Shown here: positions 7,366 through 16,328 of the stretch, in pieces
How the letters are laid out: each line of letters begins with the position of its first letter
Position numbering within the stretch: position 1 is the first letter of the stretch
Assembly: GCF_002925905.1 (NCBI RefSeq)
Contig: NZ_PRDB01000006.1
Coordinates: 310,001-374,000 of the forward strand
Direction: 5' to 3'
Source of the DNA: Klebsiella michiganensis
GTDB taxonomy: Bacteria > Pseudomonadota > Gammaproteobacteria > Enterobacterales > Enterobacteriaceae
DNA length: 64,000 nucleotides
The notes under the pieces: model-generated
What the model saw: the letters and a program-made list of their open reading frames with translations, nothing else
What the model was told of the DNA's origin: nothing
The model's database searches: none
Program-made: the position numbers and the translations under genes

Positions 7366-9867
7366 ATGAAAAAAAGCAGACCACCAGCTTTTTACCTGCG
7401 ACGTCTGGGTATTTACATTGCTATTGCCATTTTGGGTTCTACATCACCGGTAGTGGCGGTAGAATTTAATATTGATATTCTGGACTCGGAAGACCGGGAA
7501 AATATCGACTTATCGCGCTTTTCCCGGGCCGGCTATATTATGCCCGGAACCTATACGCTCAGCATGCGTTTAAATGAGCACGGTATTTCTGACCAGGAAA
7601 TTTCTTTTATTGAAAGAACCCGTGACGATGGGGTGGTTGTAGAAACCTGTCTGACGCCTGCGCAGGTCGAACTTCTCGGTCTGCGGGATGACGCGCTCAA
7701 CATGATTCAATGGCTCGACGAGGGGCGTTGCGCTGATTTTTCCGCTCTTGAAGGCGTCGTCCTGCGCGGCGATCTGTCAGAATCTTCCCTGCAAATTGCG
7801 GTCCCCCAGGCCTGGCTGGAATATCAGGATGCTTCGTGGCTGCCTGTTTCCCGCTGGGAAGAGGGCATCCCCGGGATGTTGGTTGACTATAACCTGAATA
7901 CCAACGTCACCTGGCCTCGTCAGGGCAATCAGAGCCAGAGTGCCAGTATCAGCGGTACAACAGGTGTTAACCTGGGTGCCTGGCGCCTGAGGGGGGATTA
8001 TCAGGGGAGCTATTACAATACGACCGGACGCGCGGATAAAAATTCACGTAATTTTGACTGGAGTCGTTTCTACGCCTATCGCGCGTTACCTGGAATGATG
8101 TCGAAACTCACCGTTGGTGAGGATTATCTCTCTTCCGATCTCTTTGACTCCTGGCGCTATACCGGTTTGTCGCTGGCGAGCGATGAAAGCCAGCTGCCGC
8201 CTAAACTTCGAGGCTACGCGCCTGAAGTCTCCGGCATTGCCCGTACCAACGCCAAAGTGACGGTCAGCCAACAGGGTCGAGTCATCTATGAAACGACGGT
8301 TGCCGCTGGCCCGTTTCGTATTCAGGAACTCAACAGCGCCCTGACCGGACGTCTGGATGTTCGCGTTGAAGAGCAGGATGGCTCCGTGCAGACATTCTCG
8401 GTTGAAACGGCTCAGGTTCCTTATCTGACGCGCCCCGGCCAGCTGCGTTATAAAATGACCACCGGTCGTCCGCGCGATTATAACCACAGCACTCAGGGAC
8501 CATACTTCGCCACAGGTGAGCTCTCGTGGGGGCTTACCAACGCGTGGTCGCTGTACGGAGGTGGCATTTTTTCCCAGGACTACAACAGCCTGGCGGTGGG
8601 GGCGGGTCGTGATATGAACGCCTTCGGGACACTTTCTGCTGACGTGACTCATGCCAGCGCGCGTTTCCCGGATGATAAAAAGAGGCAAGGGCGATCCTGG
8701 CGCCTGAGCTACTCCAAACGTTTTGATGAAATCAACAGTGAAGTGACGTTTGCCGGCTACCGTTTTTCTGAGCGCAACTATCTCACCATGGGTGAATATC
8801 TGGATATGCGCTATCGGGAAGGCTACGTCGGGAATAGCAAAGAGCTTTATACCCTCCAGGCGACCAAAAATTTCGCAGACCTGCGCCTGTCGACGCACAT
8901 CAACTGGTCGCATCAGACTTACTGGAACCGCCCGGCAACCGATCGCTACAGCGTGTCGCTGAATAAATATTTTGACCTCGGCGACTGGCGGCATCTGTCG
9001 TTGTCCCTCAACGCCGCCCGCAGTGAATTTAACGGGCGTAAGGATGACAGCGCCTATATCTCACTGACGATGCCGTTTGGATCGGGAACCGTTGGCTATA
9101 ACGGCAGCATGAGCCGCGACCGCTATACACAAAATGCCAGCTGGAGCCAAAGGCTGGATAACAACGACTATTACAGCATCAACGCCGGCAACAGCGTCGG
9201 CGGTGGGGAAGGCACTCGCAGCCAGATGAGCGGGTACTACTCGCACCTGGGCAATATGGCGGATGTCACCACCAACTTTAACTGGGCGCAAAGCCAGTAC
9301 TCCTCGTTTGGTATTTCCGCCAGCGGCGGTATGACCGCGACCGCTGAAGGCGTGGCGCTGCACCCTGGTGGGGTACAGGGTGGGACTCGTCTGATGGTCA
9401 GTACTGATGGGGTAAGCGATGTTCCGGTGGGCTTTCAGGGCCATACCAATGCTTTTGGCATCGCGGTAATCCCTGGGGTGCCAAATTACTATCGAACCCG
9501 CGCTGAGATTGACGTTAATCGTCTGCCAGACGATGTCGAGTCTGGCGGAACGCCGGTTGTTGAACTCGCCCTGACTGAAGGGGCCATCGGGTTCCGTCGT
9601 TTTGATGTGCTGAAAGGCTCTAAGGTCGTGGCCATCCTCAGCCAGGAAGATGGGCGCCATCCGCCATTCGGCGCCACGGTACATAACGCAAAAGATCGCG
9701 AACTGGGGATGGTCAGCGACAGCGGACTGGCCTGGTTGACCGGCGTGAATCCGGATGAACGCTTAACCGTGCACTGGAGTGGTTCCGCTCAGTGTGAAGT
9801 CGTACTGCCACGGGTTATCCCTGCACAGCAGCTATTGCTGCCGTGCAAACCGGTCACTCGCGGCTGA
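7366..9867 (+). CDS. Outer-membrane fimbrial usher, PapC-like
   Basis: This 833-aa protein is the outer-membrane assembly platform. After a signal peptide, the chaperone-binding N-domain starts with VEFNIDILDSEDRENIDLSRF. A long 24-strand beta-barrel region includes the plug domain, with sequences such as GRVIYETTVAAGPFRI. The two C-terminal domains end with a conserved-looking Cys pair (SAQCEVVLP and LLPCKP). Length matches PapC (about 836). A 106-bp non-coding gap lies upstream. It is the only usher in the locus and so must serve both halves. Confidence 0.95.
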   Translation: MKKSRPPAFYLRRLGIYIAIAILGSTSPVVAVEFNIDILDSEDRENIDLSRFSRAGYIMPGTYTLSMRLNEHGISDQEISFIERTRDDGVVVETCLTPAQVELLGLRDDALNMIQWLDEGRCADFSALEGVVLRGDLSESSLQIAVPQAWLEYQDASWLPVSRWEEGIPGMLVDYNLNTNVTWPRQGNQSQSASISGTTGVNLGAWRLRGDYQGSYYNTTGRADKNSRNFDWSRFYAYRALPGMMSKLTVGEDYLSSDLFDSWRYTGLSLASDESQLPPKLRGYAPEVSGIARTNAKVTVSQQGRVIYETTVAAGPFRIQELNSALTGRLDVRVEEQDGSVQTFSVETAQVPYLTRPGQLRYKMTTGRPRDYNHSTQGPYFATGELSWGLTNAWSLYGGGIFSQDYNSLAVGAGRDMNAFGTLSADVTHASARFPDDKKRQGRSWRLSYSKRFDEINSEVTFAGYRFSERNYLTMGEYLDMRYREGYVGNSKELYTLQATKNFADLRLSTHINWSHQTYWNRPATDRYSVSLNKYFDLGDWRHLSLSLNAARSEFNGRKDDSAYISLTMPFGSGTVGYNGSMSRDRYTQNASWSQRLDNNDYYSINAGNSVGGGEGTRSQMSGYYSHLGNMADVTTNFNWAQSQYSSFGISASGGMTATAEGVALHPGGVQGGTRLMVSTDGVSDVPVGFQGHTNAFGIAVIPGVPNYYRTRAEIDVNRLPDDVESGGTPVVELALTEGAIGFRRFDVLKGSKVVAILSQEDGRHPPFGATVHNAKDRELGMVSDSGLAWLTGVNPDERLTVHWSGSAQCEVVLPRVIPAQQLLLPCKPVTRG

Positions 9868-9886
9868 GAAAGTGAATGGTGATGTA

Positions 9887-10621
9887 ATGAAAAGCAAAAA
9901 GATAGCGATGACGATAGTGCTGGCAAGCCTGGCGGCAGGTCTGGTTAACGAAGCCGGGGCAGCGATTGCGCTGGACAGAACGCGGGCGATTTTCCCCGGT
10001 TCGGAAAAGAGCATTTCCCTGAGTATTACTAACGACAGCACGTCAATGCCGTACCTGGCGCAGGGATGGATTGAGGATGAACACGGGAAAAAAATCAGCG
10101 GTCCTCTGGTGGTTGTTCCGCCGCTGCAGCGTCTTGAAGCGAAAGGGAAGAGCATGATGCGTATCAACGCCATGCCGGATGCCGCGATGTTACCTCAGGA
10201 CAGAGAGAGCATTTTTTATTTCAACGTGCGCGAGGTGCCGCCAAAAAGCGAGCGACCCAACGTGATGCAGCTGGCGTTACACACCAAAATAAAATTGTTC
10301 TATCGCCCCAAAGCCATTCTGCCGGAGAAGTATAGCCGCTGGGATAACCAACTGGTGCTGCATAAAGTGAACGGCGGCTATCGGGTAGAAAACCCGACGC
10401 CCTATTACATGACGGTGATCGGGATTACCGCTGCGCCGAAAGTGGCGGTGGCCAGCGGATTTCAAACGGTGATGGTACCGCCGAAGTCCACCTCGATGGT
10501 CAATAGCGCGCACTATACCGTGCCGCATGTCACCACGATTAACGACTTCGGCGGTAAGCCAACCCTGCGGTTTAGCTGCAGCGGTAACATCTGCCAGGCT
10601 GCGGATACCCCGGCAAGCTGA
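9887..10621 (+). CDS. Periplasmic fimbrial chaperone 1, PapD-like
   Basis: This 244-aa chaperone binds pilins by donating its G1 strand. The track starts upstream inside the usher, but ATG 9,887 immediately precedes a proper signal peptide (MKSKKIAMTIVLASLAAGLVNEAGA). The mature start ALDRTRAIFPGSEKSISLSI carries the conserved Arg in strand A1. The G1 region RPNVMQLALHTKIKLFYRP has alternating hydrophobics and the conserved Lys. The FGS-type short F1-G1 loop is seen in REVPPKSERPNV. The gene begins 20 bp after the usher stop and its TGA overlaps the next ATG. Confidence 0.93.
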   Translation: MKSKKIAMTIVLASLAAGLVNEAGAAIALDRTRAIFPGSEKSISLSITNDSTSMPYLAQGWIEDEHGKKISGPLVVVPPLQRLEAKGKSMMRINAMPDAAMLPQDRESIFYFNVREVPPKSERPNVMQLALHTKIKLFYRPKAILPEKYSRWDNQLVLHKVNGGYRVENPTPYYMTVIGITAAPKVAVASGFQTVMVPPKSTSMVNSAHYTVPHVTTINDFGGKPTLRFSCSGNICQAADTPAS

Positions 10622-10653
10622 TGGACGCCGAAGCTGAACACAGGAGAAGCCTG

Positions 10654-11247
10654 ATGAAACAAGGATTTGGTCATACCACCCTCATGTTGTGGCTTTTGAT
10701 GGCTGGAGTCGTTTCCGCGTCGAGCGCCGCTAACTGGGATACCGATGGCCTGAATGGCGGCATTCGCGCAAGCGGAACGCTTGTTGCGTCACCGTGCGCG
10801 CTGCTGCCTGAGTCGGCAGAACAAGAGATCGATTTGGGCAGCACCGTTGCCTGGGGACTGGAACGGCCGGGTAGCGTTACGCCATCAGTACTGGTGTACA
10901 TCAAATTAGATCGTTGCCCGGGAGAATACTCGTTTATGCGCGATCGCCAAATGATGCGCGGCGCCACGATGTTAAACGGACAGTCTGCGGTAAGACTGAC
11001 TATCTATGGGGAAGCAGAACCGATGGATGACCGCTTTTTCCGGGTGCATGGTGGCGTAGAAGGGGTCGCGTTGCGCCTTAGCGACCGACAGGGAGAACTC
11101 CTACGACCCGCGATCCAGAGTCGACCGCAGATTCTCTATCCGGGACGCAACGATTTGGTGGTGCAGGCTCAGCTATGGCGTCTTCCCGCGCCGCTGATGG
11201 CTAATGAATGGCGCAGCGTGGTGAATATCGGCCTGGAGTACGAATAA
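10654..11247 (+). CDS. Minor fimbrial subunit
   Basis: This is a 197-aa secreted protein with a pilin-like pattern: signal peptide ending in SSAA, cysteines in ASPCAL and LDRCPG, and the terminal IGLEYE. An upstream start at 10,621 exists, but AGGAGAA before ATG 10,654 and the signal peptide favour the latter. It is longer and more divergent than the shaft pilin and has an insertion after the second cysteine. Order suggests a PapJ/MrpE-like or adaptor subunit. Its stop overlaps the start of the following gene (TAATG), which implies translational coupling. Confidence 0.8.
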   Translation: MKQGFGHTTLMLWLLMAGVVSASSAANWDTDGLNGGIRASGTLVASPCALLPESAEQEIDLGSTVAWGLERPGSVTPSVLVYIKLDRCPGEYSFMRDRQMMRGATMLNGQSAVRLTIYGEAEPMDDRFFRVHGGVEGVALRLSDRQGELLRPAIQSRPQILYPGRNDLVVQAQLWRLPAPLMANEWRSVVNIGLEYE

Positions 11248-11774
11248 TGAAAAAAAATATCGTGCGCGTACTCAGCCTGGCAAGCTTTCCTCTGCTGCTT
11301 GTGCTGACTGGTGTGTCGGTCACTCATGCCGATACTGACGTTCATTTCTCCGGGAATCTGATTGCCGACCCTTGTGAATTACACGTGGATTCAGAAGATC
11401 AGATTGTCGATTTTCGTAACGTGCCTTCTAAGACATTTATGAAATATCCCCGCAGCGAACGCGAGCGTTTTTCAATCTGGTTGACGGAGTGCGATCTCTC
11501 GCTGGGCGACACGGTGACCGTAACCTTTATGGGAACTGAGGATAGCGCTCAGCCAGGGCTATTCGCCGTCAGCGGAACGGCGAGTGGTATTGCCATTGCG
11601 CTGGAAGATGAGAACGGTACGCCGGTAAAACCCAATGTCCCTATGCGGCCGGCAGCATTGAAGGCGGGAGATACTTTTTTAAATTTTCAGGCCTTTATTT
11701 CCGCCCCGGTACACGGTCTGGTAAGAGAGGGGAATTTTGAGTGCATCACCACTTTTCTTCTGGAATATGATTAA
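11247..11774 (+). CDS. Minor fimbrial subunit, PapE/PapK-like
   Basis: This 175-aa pilin starts at ATG 11,247, overlapping the previous stop. The signal peptide ends at SVTHA. The mature region DTDVHFSGNLIADPCELHV contains the first Cys, with the partner Cys in LTECDLSL, and it ends in TFLLEYD. It is the last gene of the first fimbrial block; a 184-bp gap of low GC follows. Likely role is a tip-fibrillum or adaptor pilin. Confidence 0.82.
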   Translation: MKKNIVRVLSLASFPLLLVLTGVSVTHADTDVHFSGNLIADPCELHVDSEDQIVDFRNVPSKTFMKYPRSERERFSIWLTECDLSLGDTVTVTFMGTEDSAQPGLFAVSGTASGIAIALEDENGTPVKPNVPMRPAALKAGDTFLNFQAFISAPVHGLVREGNFECITTFLLEYD

Positions 11775-11958
11775 AACCCAGGCTGATGAGTTATTACTGC
11801 TTTACGCAAAATGTCAGTTGGTTAACTTTTCTGGGCTGCTATTTATTCATGGATCAAATAACCATTTGAATGTTCTTTATAAGAATCTGCTTGCTTCCTG
11901 TTGCTTTATTTTCAGGAAAGAAGGCATTAATAAATCATATACTGGAGTGCATTAAATA

Positions 11959-12348
11959 ATGTTTAAATCAGGATGTATAGCAGCGATCATCGCAGGTACA
12001 TTTTTAACGGGTTGCGTCGCAAAAAACATTCCGTCACAGGTTACCTCTTCCATGGAATCCGTGGATCCCCCCACGACTTCAGACGGGGAGTTGGATATGG
12101 TGCAGTGCGAAAAAGAACTCAGGGCGCTGGAGTCGATTAACCCTATTAAACATGTCGAGCTCAAGTCTCGCTTTGAGCGAGTGATGCTCGGCGCTTCCGG
12201 CTATACCAACGTACGAAGTTCCGTTAATCCTGAAACGCGTAATGCCATTGACGCTTTGTATAAGTTTCAGGCGGTAAAATTATGCTCGGAGGTCCGCGCC
12301 GAAATGCTCAATAGCCTCGCCGTGAAGCCAACGGGTGAGAATATTTAA
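11959..12348 (+). CDS. Small lipoprotein of the fimbrial locus
   Basis: This 129-aa protein has a lipoprotein signal peptide with lipobox LTGC (residues 15-18), so the mature protein is anchored in the outer or inner membrane. Residue +2 is Val, with no Asp retention signal, favouring the outer membrane. The mature region is helical and contains ESINPIKHVELKSRFERVMLGASGYTNVR. I recognise no named family. Its TAA overlaps the ATG of the coiled-coil/FKBP-like gene (TAATG), so the two are probably made together and may form one envelope complex for pilus assembly. Confidence 0.75.
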   Translation: MFKSGCIAAIIAGTFLTGCVAKNIPSQVTSSMESVDPPTTSDGELDMVQCEKELRALESINPIKHVELKSRFERVMLGASGYTNVRSSVNPETRNAIDALYKFQAVKLCSEVRAEMLNSLAVKPTGENI

Positions 12349-13703
12349 TGGATCGTAGAGCAGGGAACGTTTTGGTCCTGATGATGGGTATCGTTTTGAT
12401 TTCATCTTCACGGGCGGATGTGTTGAACTATGCTCGTGAATGGACGTCACGCAATGATGAAAATAAAGCCATTACATCCCCGTCTCAGCCACAAGCGGAG
12501 GAAGACAAATCTTCTGCGCCGCGTCAAAAATCTGCTGTACAGCGATCGCTGCCCGGTGAGAAATCTAAAGCTCCGCCTCCGGCGGCAACAAGAAAAAAAA
12601 GAGTACCACCGGCTGTTGCCGCCGATAAGCGAATGACATCACCTGCGATTACGCCTTCTAAACCGACGGATAAGCAGGCGCCAACGGTAGCGGAAGACCG
12701 GGACAAGTTAGTGGCTGGGGCCAGTAAGAATCCCTCTTTACCCGATCCCCAGATTTTGGGGCGCTGGTTTAAGGCGTTAAGGCAACATGCGTCACTGAGT
12801 CCCGCAGAGATTGATTTACGCGAAAATTTCCAGCTATCGCGCAATGAGGTAGAGAGATTGAAGGCTCAACTCGCTTTGCGACACCGTGAAGTACAGCAGC
12901 AGTTCGTTACCCTCCAGGCGGCTTCTGAACAGCTCGCCGCGGCAATGGAGAACAATGGCAAGCAACAACAGGAACTCCAGGCGCTCACCGTGCGTGCCAA
13001 TCAGCTGGAAGAGAAAAATGCGCAGTGGCAAGTAGTAACCAGAAAATTGCAATCGAGCCTTAAGCAAGCACAGCATCCCGCACTGCCGGCAACCGACGAT
13101 GAACTGGCCGATTTTGCCGCCGGGATGGCGATGGGGTTTGACATTTTGGGCGTACTCGAACAGCGGAATGAACAAGATGTTCATGTTGATAAGGCGGCCT
13201 TTCTGGCCGGTATTAGCGAAACGATACGCGGCGAACGCCGGCTATCTCAGGAGGAATTTGAGCGCCATCTTAACCGCGCCAATCAGCGAGTCGAGGATGC
13301 GATGCACAAGATCAAGCAGCAAAAGGAAGCGCGGGATAACGCATGGCTGGAGAAATTTCGCCAGGAGGAGGGCATACAAACTGCGGGTGAGCAGGCCTGG
13401 TATAAAGTCATCCATGCGGGAGAGCCGCTGTTCGAGGATGAGCACTCTGAAGCGGCGCTAACCATTTCGGTCAATCGCCGTCTGTCAGATGGTACCGTGA
13501 TTGCGGACACCGATCTGACGGGCCTGGTATTACAGGAAAAATTGTCCGATCTTCCTGGATGGCTTCAGATTGTGGTGAAGGATATTCGTCTTCATGGTGA
13601 AGCAGAGTTAGCCGTTAAGGTTGATGAGTATGGCGATCCTCGAAAACACGGGAATTATATTGAACATTGGCGCATTCGGGTAATTGAATCGCATGCAATG
13701 TAA
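12348..13703 (+). CDS. Exported coiled-coil protein with degenerate FKBP-type PPIase domains
   Basis: This 451-aa protein has a signal peptide or anchor (residues 1-23), a Pro/Lys/Ala-rich linker (about 45-120) and a coiled coil (about 160-242). The C-terminal part resembles the Mip/FkpA architecture. Residues about 251-345 match the helical FKBP dimerisation domain (FAAGMAMGFDILG, AFLAGISETIRGERRLSQEE, KFRQEEGIQT). Residues 346-450 resemble the FKBP barrel (AWYKVIHAGE, RRLSDGTVIADT, LPGWLQIV). Several active-site aromatics of FKBP are not obvious, so catalytic isomerase activity is doubtful. A chaperone or scaffold role in the periplasm for pilins is plausible. Such a gene is not part of the textbook pap, mrp or fim operons. 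Confidence 0.75.
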   Translation: MDRRAGNVLVLMMGIVLISSSRADVLNYAREWTSRNDENKAITSPSQPQAEEDKSSAPRQKSAVQRSLPGEKSKAPPPAATRKKRVPPAVAADKRMTSPAITPSKPTDKQAPTVAEDRDKLVAGASKNPSLPDPQILGRWFKALRQHASLSPAEIDLRENFQLSRNEVERLKAQLALRHREVQQQFVTLQAASEQLAAAMENNGKQQQELQALTVRANQLEEKNAQWQVVTRKLQSSLKQAQHPALPATDDELADFAAGMAMGFDILGVLEQRNEQDVHVDKAAFLAGISETIRGERRLSQEEFERHLNRANQRVEDAMHKIKQQKEARDNAWLEKFRQEEGIQTAGEQAWYKVIHAGEPLFEDEHSEAALTISVNRRLSDGTVIADTDLTGLVLQEKLSDLPGWLQIVVKDIRLHGEAELAVKVDEYGDPRKHGNYIEHWRIRVIESHAM

Positions 13704-13839
13704 ATAATTTCAGGCAAAATTTACGTTACTTTTAAAATATAGCTCGCATGGCCGAGAGAGTGAGTGGGGCATCAATTGTATAATTATTTTAGTGTTTATT
13801 TATGTAGAGATATTAATTGTTCGGGAAAGAGGAGAAAAT

Positions 13840-14814
13840 ATGATGGATGACACCAGAGGTACCTATTTGCCGGTTTATGTGGCAACTGAGAATAATTATT
13901 TTTCTCAGGGGGTGGTCTTTCTCCTTGAGGAGTTATTTGAGGATGAGTTTAGCGGCAATATTACCGTATCCTTAGTCAAAAAATCGCAGGAAGCCGATCT
14001 CATTGTGCAAGTGCAATCTCCTGGGGAAAAAGCCTTTGACTGGGTCGATTGTCAACGATTTCGCGCCCACAATGACTATAAATTTAAGCTCCTCAAGAAA
14101 AAGTGGTTAAGCGTTTATCCACGTAGTGAACACTATGATAAAAACTTTCATTGCCCGGTTGTTAGTTCAGTTCTCGCGATGAGGAACTCAGTGGCGACCA
14201 TCCGGCGCAAACTGTTCATGCTGTTTTTCGCCGATCTCATGTGCGGGCCTCCGGACTTACGTAAACCAAATTGTAATAAATGTCCTGGTCCCTACCAGTT
14301 GACTTGGCGTGAACAGCTAATGCTAGGCTATTTGAGCCAGGGTTTAGGCCACGATGAAATTTCTCGCAAAATGGGCTGTAGTATTAAGGCGCTCAGTGGC
14401 TATCGACGCTCGATTATGCGGAAAGTCAATATCACCAGATACAGTGATTTCGTTTCGTGGCTGGGTACCAAATCGGTTTCTGATAAATATGCTGAGGTTG
14501 TTAATAATCACGAACGTGATGCGGATGAAGATCAGCTAATATGGAAAACCACGTTGTCTGGTGATATGGAGAGACAGCTCGATGATAAAGAGCGAGCTTT
14601 ACAAAGTATAAAACGCTTGACCAAAAAACGGTTACGAAAAAGCGAACTGGATGATGAGGTATGGCTGACAACGCGAGAAATAGCCAATGAGATGGATATC
14701 AGTATCTACAGCATGCGTTATTTATTATGCCAGATGGAATCAAACGGTAAAGTGATCAGTATCAAAACCGGAAAAGGGAGAAGTCATACTCTCCGCTGGA
14801 AGCTGGCAAGTTAA
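13840..14814 (+). CDS. Hybrid regulator: LuxR-type HTH plus PapI/FaeA-like winged helix
   Basis: This is a 324-aa cytoplasmic protein. ATG 13,840 is preferred over the track start (13,792) because AGAGGAG lies 5-11 bases before it. Residues about 153-208 (QLTWREQLMLGYLSQGLGHD then a recognition helix) form a LuxR/GerE HTH. Residues about 276-322 (WLTTREIANEMDISIYSMRY and a basic wing GKGRSHTLRW) resemble the PapI/FaeA winged helix that works with Lrp in phase variation. Four cysteines in or near residues 135-149 (CGPPDLRKPNCNKCPG) could bind metal or sense redox. The N-terminus is not a receiver domain. It probably controls this fimbrial locus or motility. Confidence 0.75.
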   Translation: MMDDTRGTYLPVYVATENNYFSQGVVFLLEELFEDEFSGNITVSLVKKSQEADLIVQVQSPGEKAFDWVDCQRFRAHNDYKFKLLKKKWLSVYPRSEHYDKNFHCPVVSSVLAMRNSVATIRRKLFMLFFADLMCGPPDLRKPNCNKCPGPYQLTWREQLMLGYLSQGLGHDEISRKMGCSIKALSGYRRSIMRKVNITRYSDFVSWLGTKSVSDKYAEVVNNHERDADEDQLIWKTTLSGDMERQLDDKERALQSIKRLTKKRLRKSELDDEVWLTTREIANEMDISIYSMRYLLCQMESNGKVISIKTGKGRSHTLRWKLAS

Positions 14815-15023
14815 TTCTTGTCCAGGACAACTGTCTCGGCTAATAAGCAGGGACGAAAATGAATATTAATAATGGGTGGGGTGCAAATTTAGGAATGTTC
14901 ATCATGCCATTTCTGAAAATGGATCTCCCCCTTAAAAACGCATATGTACAGATAGACATAAAATGTAAATTATCTGCTAGATGAAATAACTCTGGTCCTG
15001 TAAGTGATACGACAGGTGAAAGT

Positions 15024-15779
15024 ATGAAACTTAAATTAACGTCTTTTCTGGGTATTCTACTGTTTACCGGAAGCCAGCATTCAGCTCAGGCTGCATTATC
15101 TGTGGAACGCTCCCGGGTTATTTTCAATGAAGGGGAGAAATCTGTCGGATTGAGCGTGAAAAATAATAATACGCAGGATCCCTATCTCGCCCAGGGGTGG
15201 ATGGAAAATGAGAAAGAAGAAAAAATAAACGGCCCTCTGATGATTTTACCGCCCGTACAGCGTATTGAGCCCGACGGTAGAACGATGATCAGGGTACAGC
15301 AGGTTGCGGATGCCTCTTCACTGCCCAACGACAGAGAAAGCGTATTCTGGCTTAACTTACGCGAGATCCCGCCAAAATCCGACAAGCCTAACGTTCTGAT
15401 GCTGGCTATGCAGACGCGAATGAAAGTGTTCTGGCGACCAAAGGGGATTAAGGTGGATCCCTTGCTTGATGCGGTGCCCGGCGTAGAAACGCTGACCCTC
15501 GCTCTTAAGGGGGACCGCTATGAGGTTAATAATCCGACACCGTACCATTTTTCATTTGTTGAAGCGCGTGACAGCCTGAACGGAAAAGCGCTGGACGATT
15601 TCGAGCCCGTGATGGTTTCTCCAAAAGATAAAGCGGCGCTGACGCTACCCACCTTGCGGTTGGGAAATAATCCGACGCTGATGTTTATTAATGATTATGG
15701 CAGCGCGCGATTATTACCGTTTACCTGCACCGGGACGCTGTGCCGGGCGGGAAAAGTGGCACTACCAAAGGAAGGCTGA
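15024..15779 (+). CDS. Periplasmic fimbrial chaperone 2, PapD-like
   Basis: This 251-aa chaperone is clearly related to chaperone 1 (shared PYLAQGW, NGPL/SGPL, REIPPKS/REVPPKS) but much diverged. The signal peptide ends in SAQA before ALSVERSRVIF, which has the conserved Arg. The G1 strand is NVLMLAMQTRMKVFWRP with the conserved Lys or Arg contacts. It starts a second block of structural genes after the regulator, and its TGA lies one base before the next ATG. It probably serves the three related minor pilins and adhesin encoded downstream. Confidence 0.92.
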   Translation: MKLKLTSFLGILLFTGSQHSAQAALSVERSRVIFNEGEKSVGLSVKNNNTQDPYLAQGWMENEKEEKINGPLMILPPVQRIEPDGRTMIRVQQVADASSLPNDRESVFWLNLREIPPKSDKPNVLMLAMQTRMKVFWRPKGIKVDPLLDAVPGVETLTLALKGDRYEVNNPTPYHFSFVEARDSLNGKALDDFEPVMVSPKDKAALTLPTLRLGNNPTLMFINDYGSARLLPFTCTGTLCRAGKVALPKEG

Positions 15780-15780
15780 T

Positions 15781-16308
15781 ATGACGCGCCAACACTCAAT
15801 AACATCCCGAGCGTATCTGATGATGGCTGGAGCCTTACTGCTTTTTTCCGGCGGACAGGCGAAGGCCGCTGAAGGAGATACCACCACTATCACCGTCAAC
15901 GGCACCCTGATCGATGGGCCGCAGTGCGTTATTGACGGTAACAACACCGTAGACGTGAAGTTTGGTGATGATCTGATTACTCGTCTGGTAGACGGAGTGA
16001 ATTATAAGAAAGAGATTCAATATGGCCTCACCTGTACTGGCCTGAACAGTAATGCCCTCAAACTGACGATTCGAGGGTCTCTGGCGAGTTTTGGCAGCGG
16101 TCTTTTGTTGACCAGTAAAGGGGGCCTGGGCATACGGCTGTACAGTGGAAGTGCCGGCACCACGCTCATGACTCCCGGCAATTATGTCAACTTCAATGGC
16201 ACAGCCAATAAACCCAGGCTGTGGGCCGTACCCGTGGCTCAGAATAACGCCACGCTTACCGCAGGTCCGTTTTTCGGCACAGGCACCATGGTCATTGACT
16301 ACCAGTGA
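15781..16308 (+). CDS. Minor fimbrial subunit (tip block, first paralogue)
   Basis: This is a 175-aa pilin. The track start lies inside the chaperone gene; ATG 15,781 gives a good signal peptide ending in GGQAKAAEG. Conserved pieces are GPQCVIDGNNTVDVKFGDDL and YGLTCTG with the disulphide cysteines, and the end GTMVIDYQ. It is paralogous to the two following genes: all contain a pattern C-x(n)-V-x-FG-(D/N)-x-(I/V/L)-x-T/K-R/K then G-x-x-Y. It resembles MrpF/MrpG/PapF-type adaptors. Confidence 0.85.
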   Translation: MTRQHSITSRAYLMMAGALLLFSGGQAKAAEGDTTTITVNGTLIDGPQCVIDGNNTVDVKFGDDLITRLVDGVNYKKEIQYGLTCTGLNSNALKLTIRGSLASFGSGLLLTSKGGLGIRLYSGSAGTTLMTPGNYVNFNGTANKPRLWAVPVAQNNATLTAGPFFGTGTMVIDYQ

Positions 16309-16328
16309 CGCGAGAGGAGAGAGACATA

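Noticed and set aside
8086-8994. 302-aa minus-strand ORF inside the usher gene
   Set aside because: Antisense to an intact PapC-like usher; its composition has no family pattern.
11737-11955. 72-aa ORF after the minor pilin
   Set aside because: Starts within the pilin gene, has no ribosome binding site and no known pattern; probably chance in AT-rich DNA.
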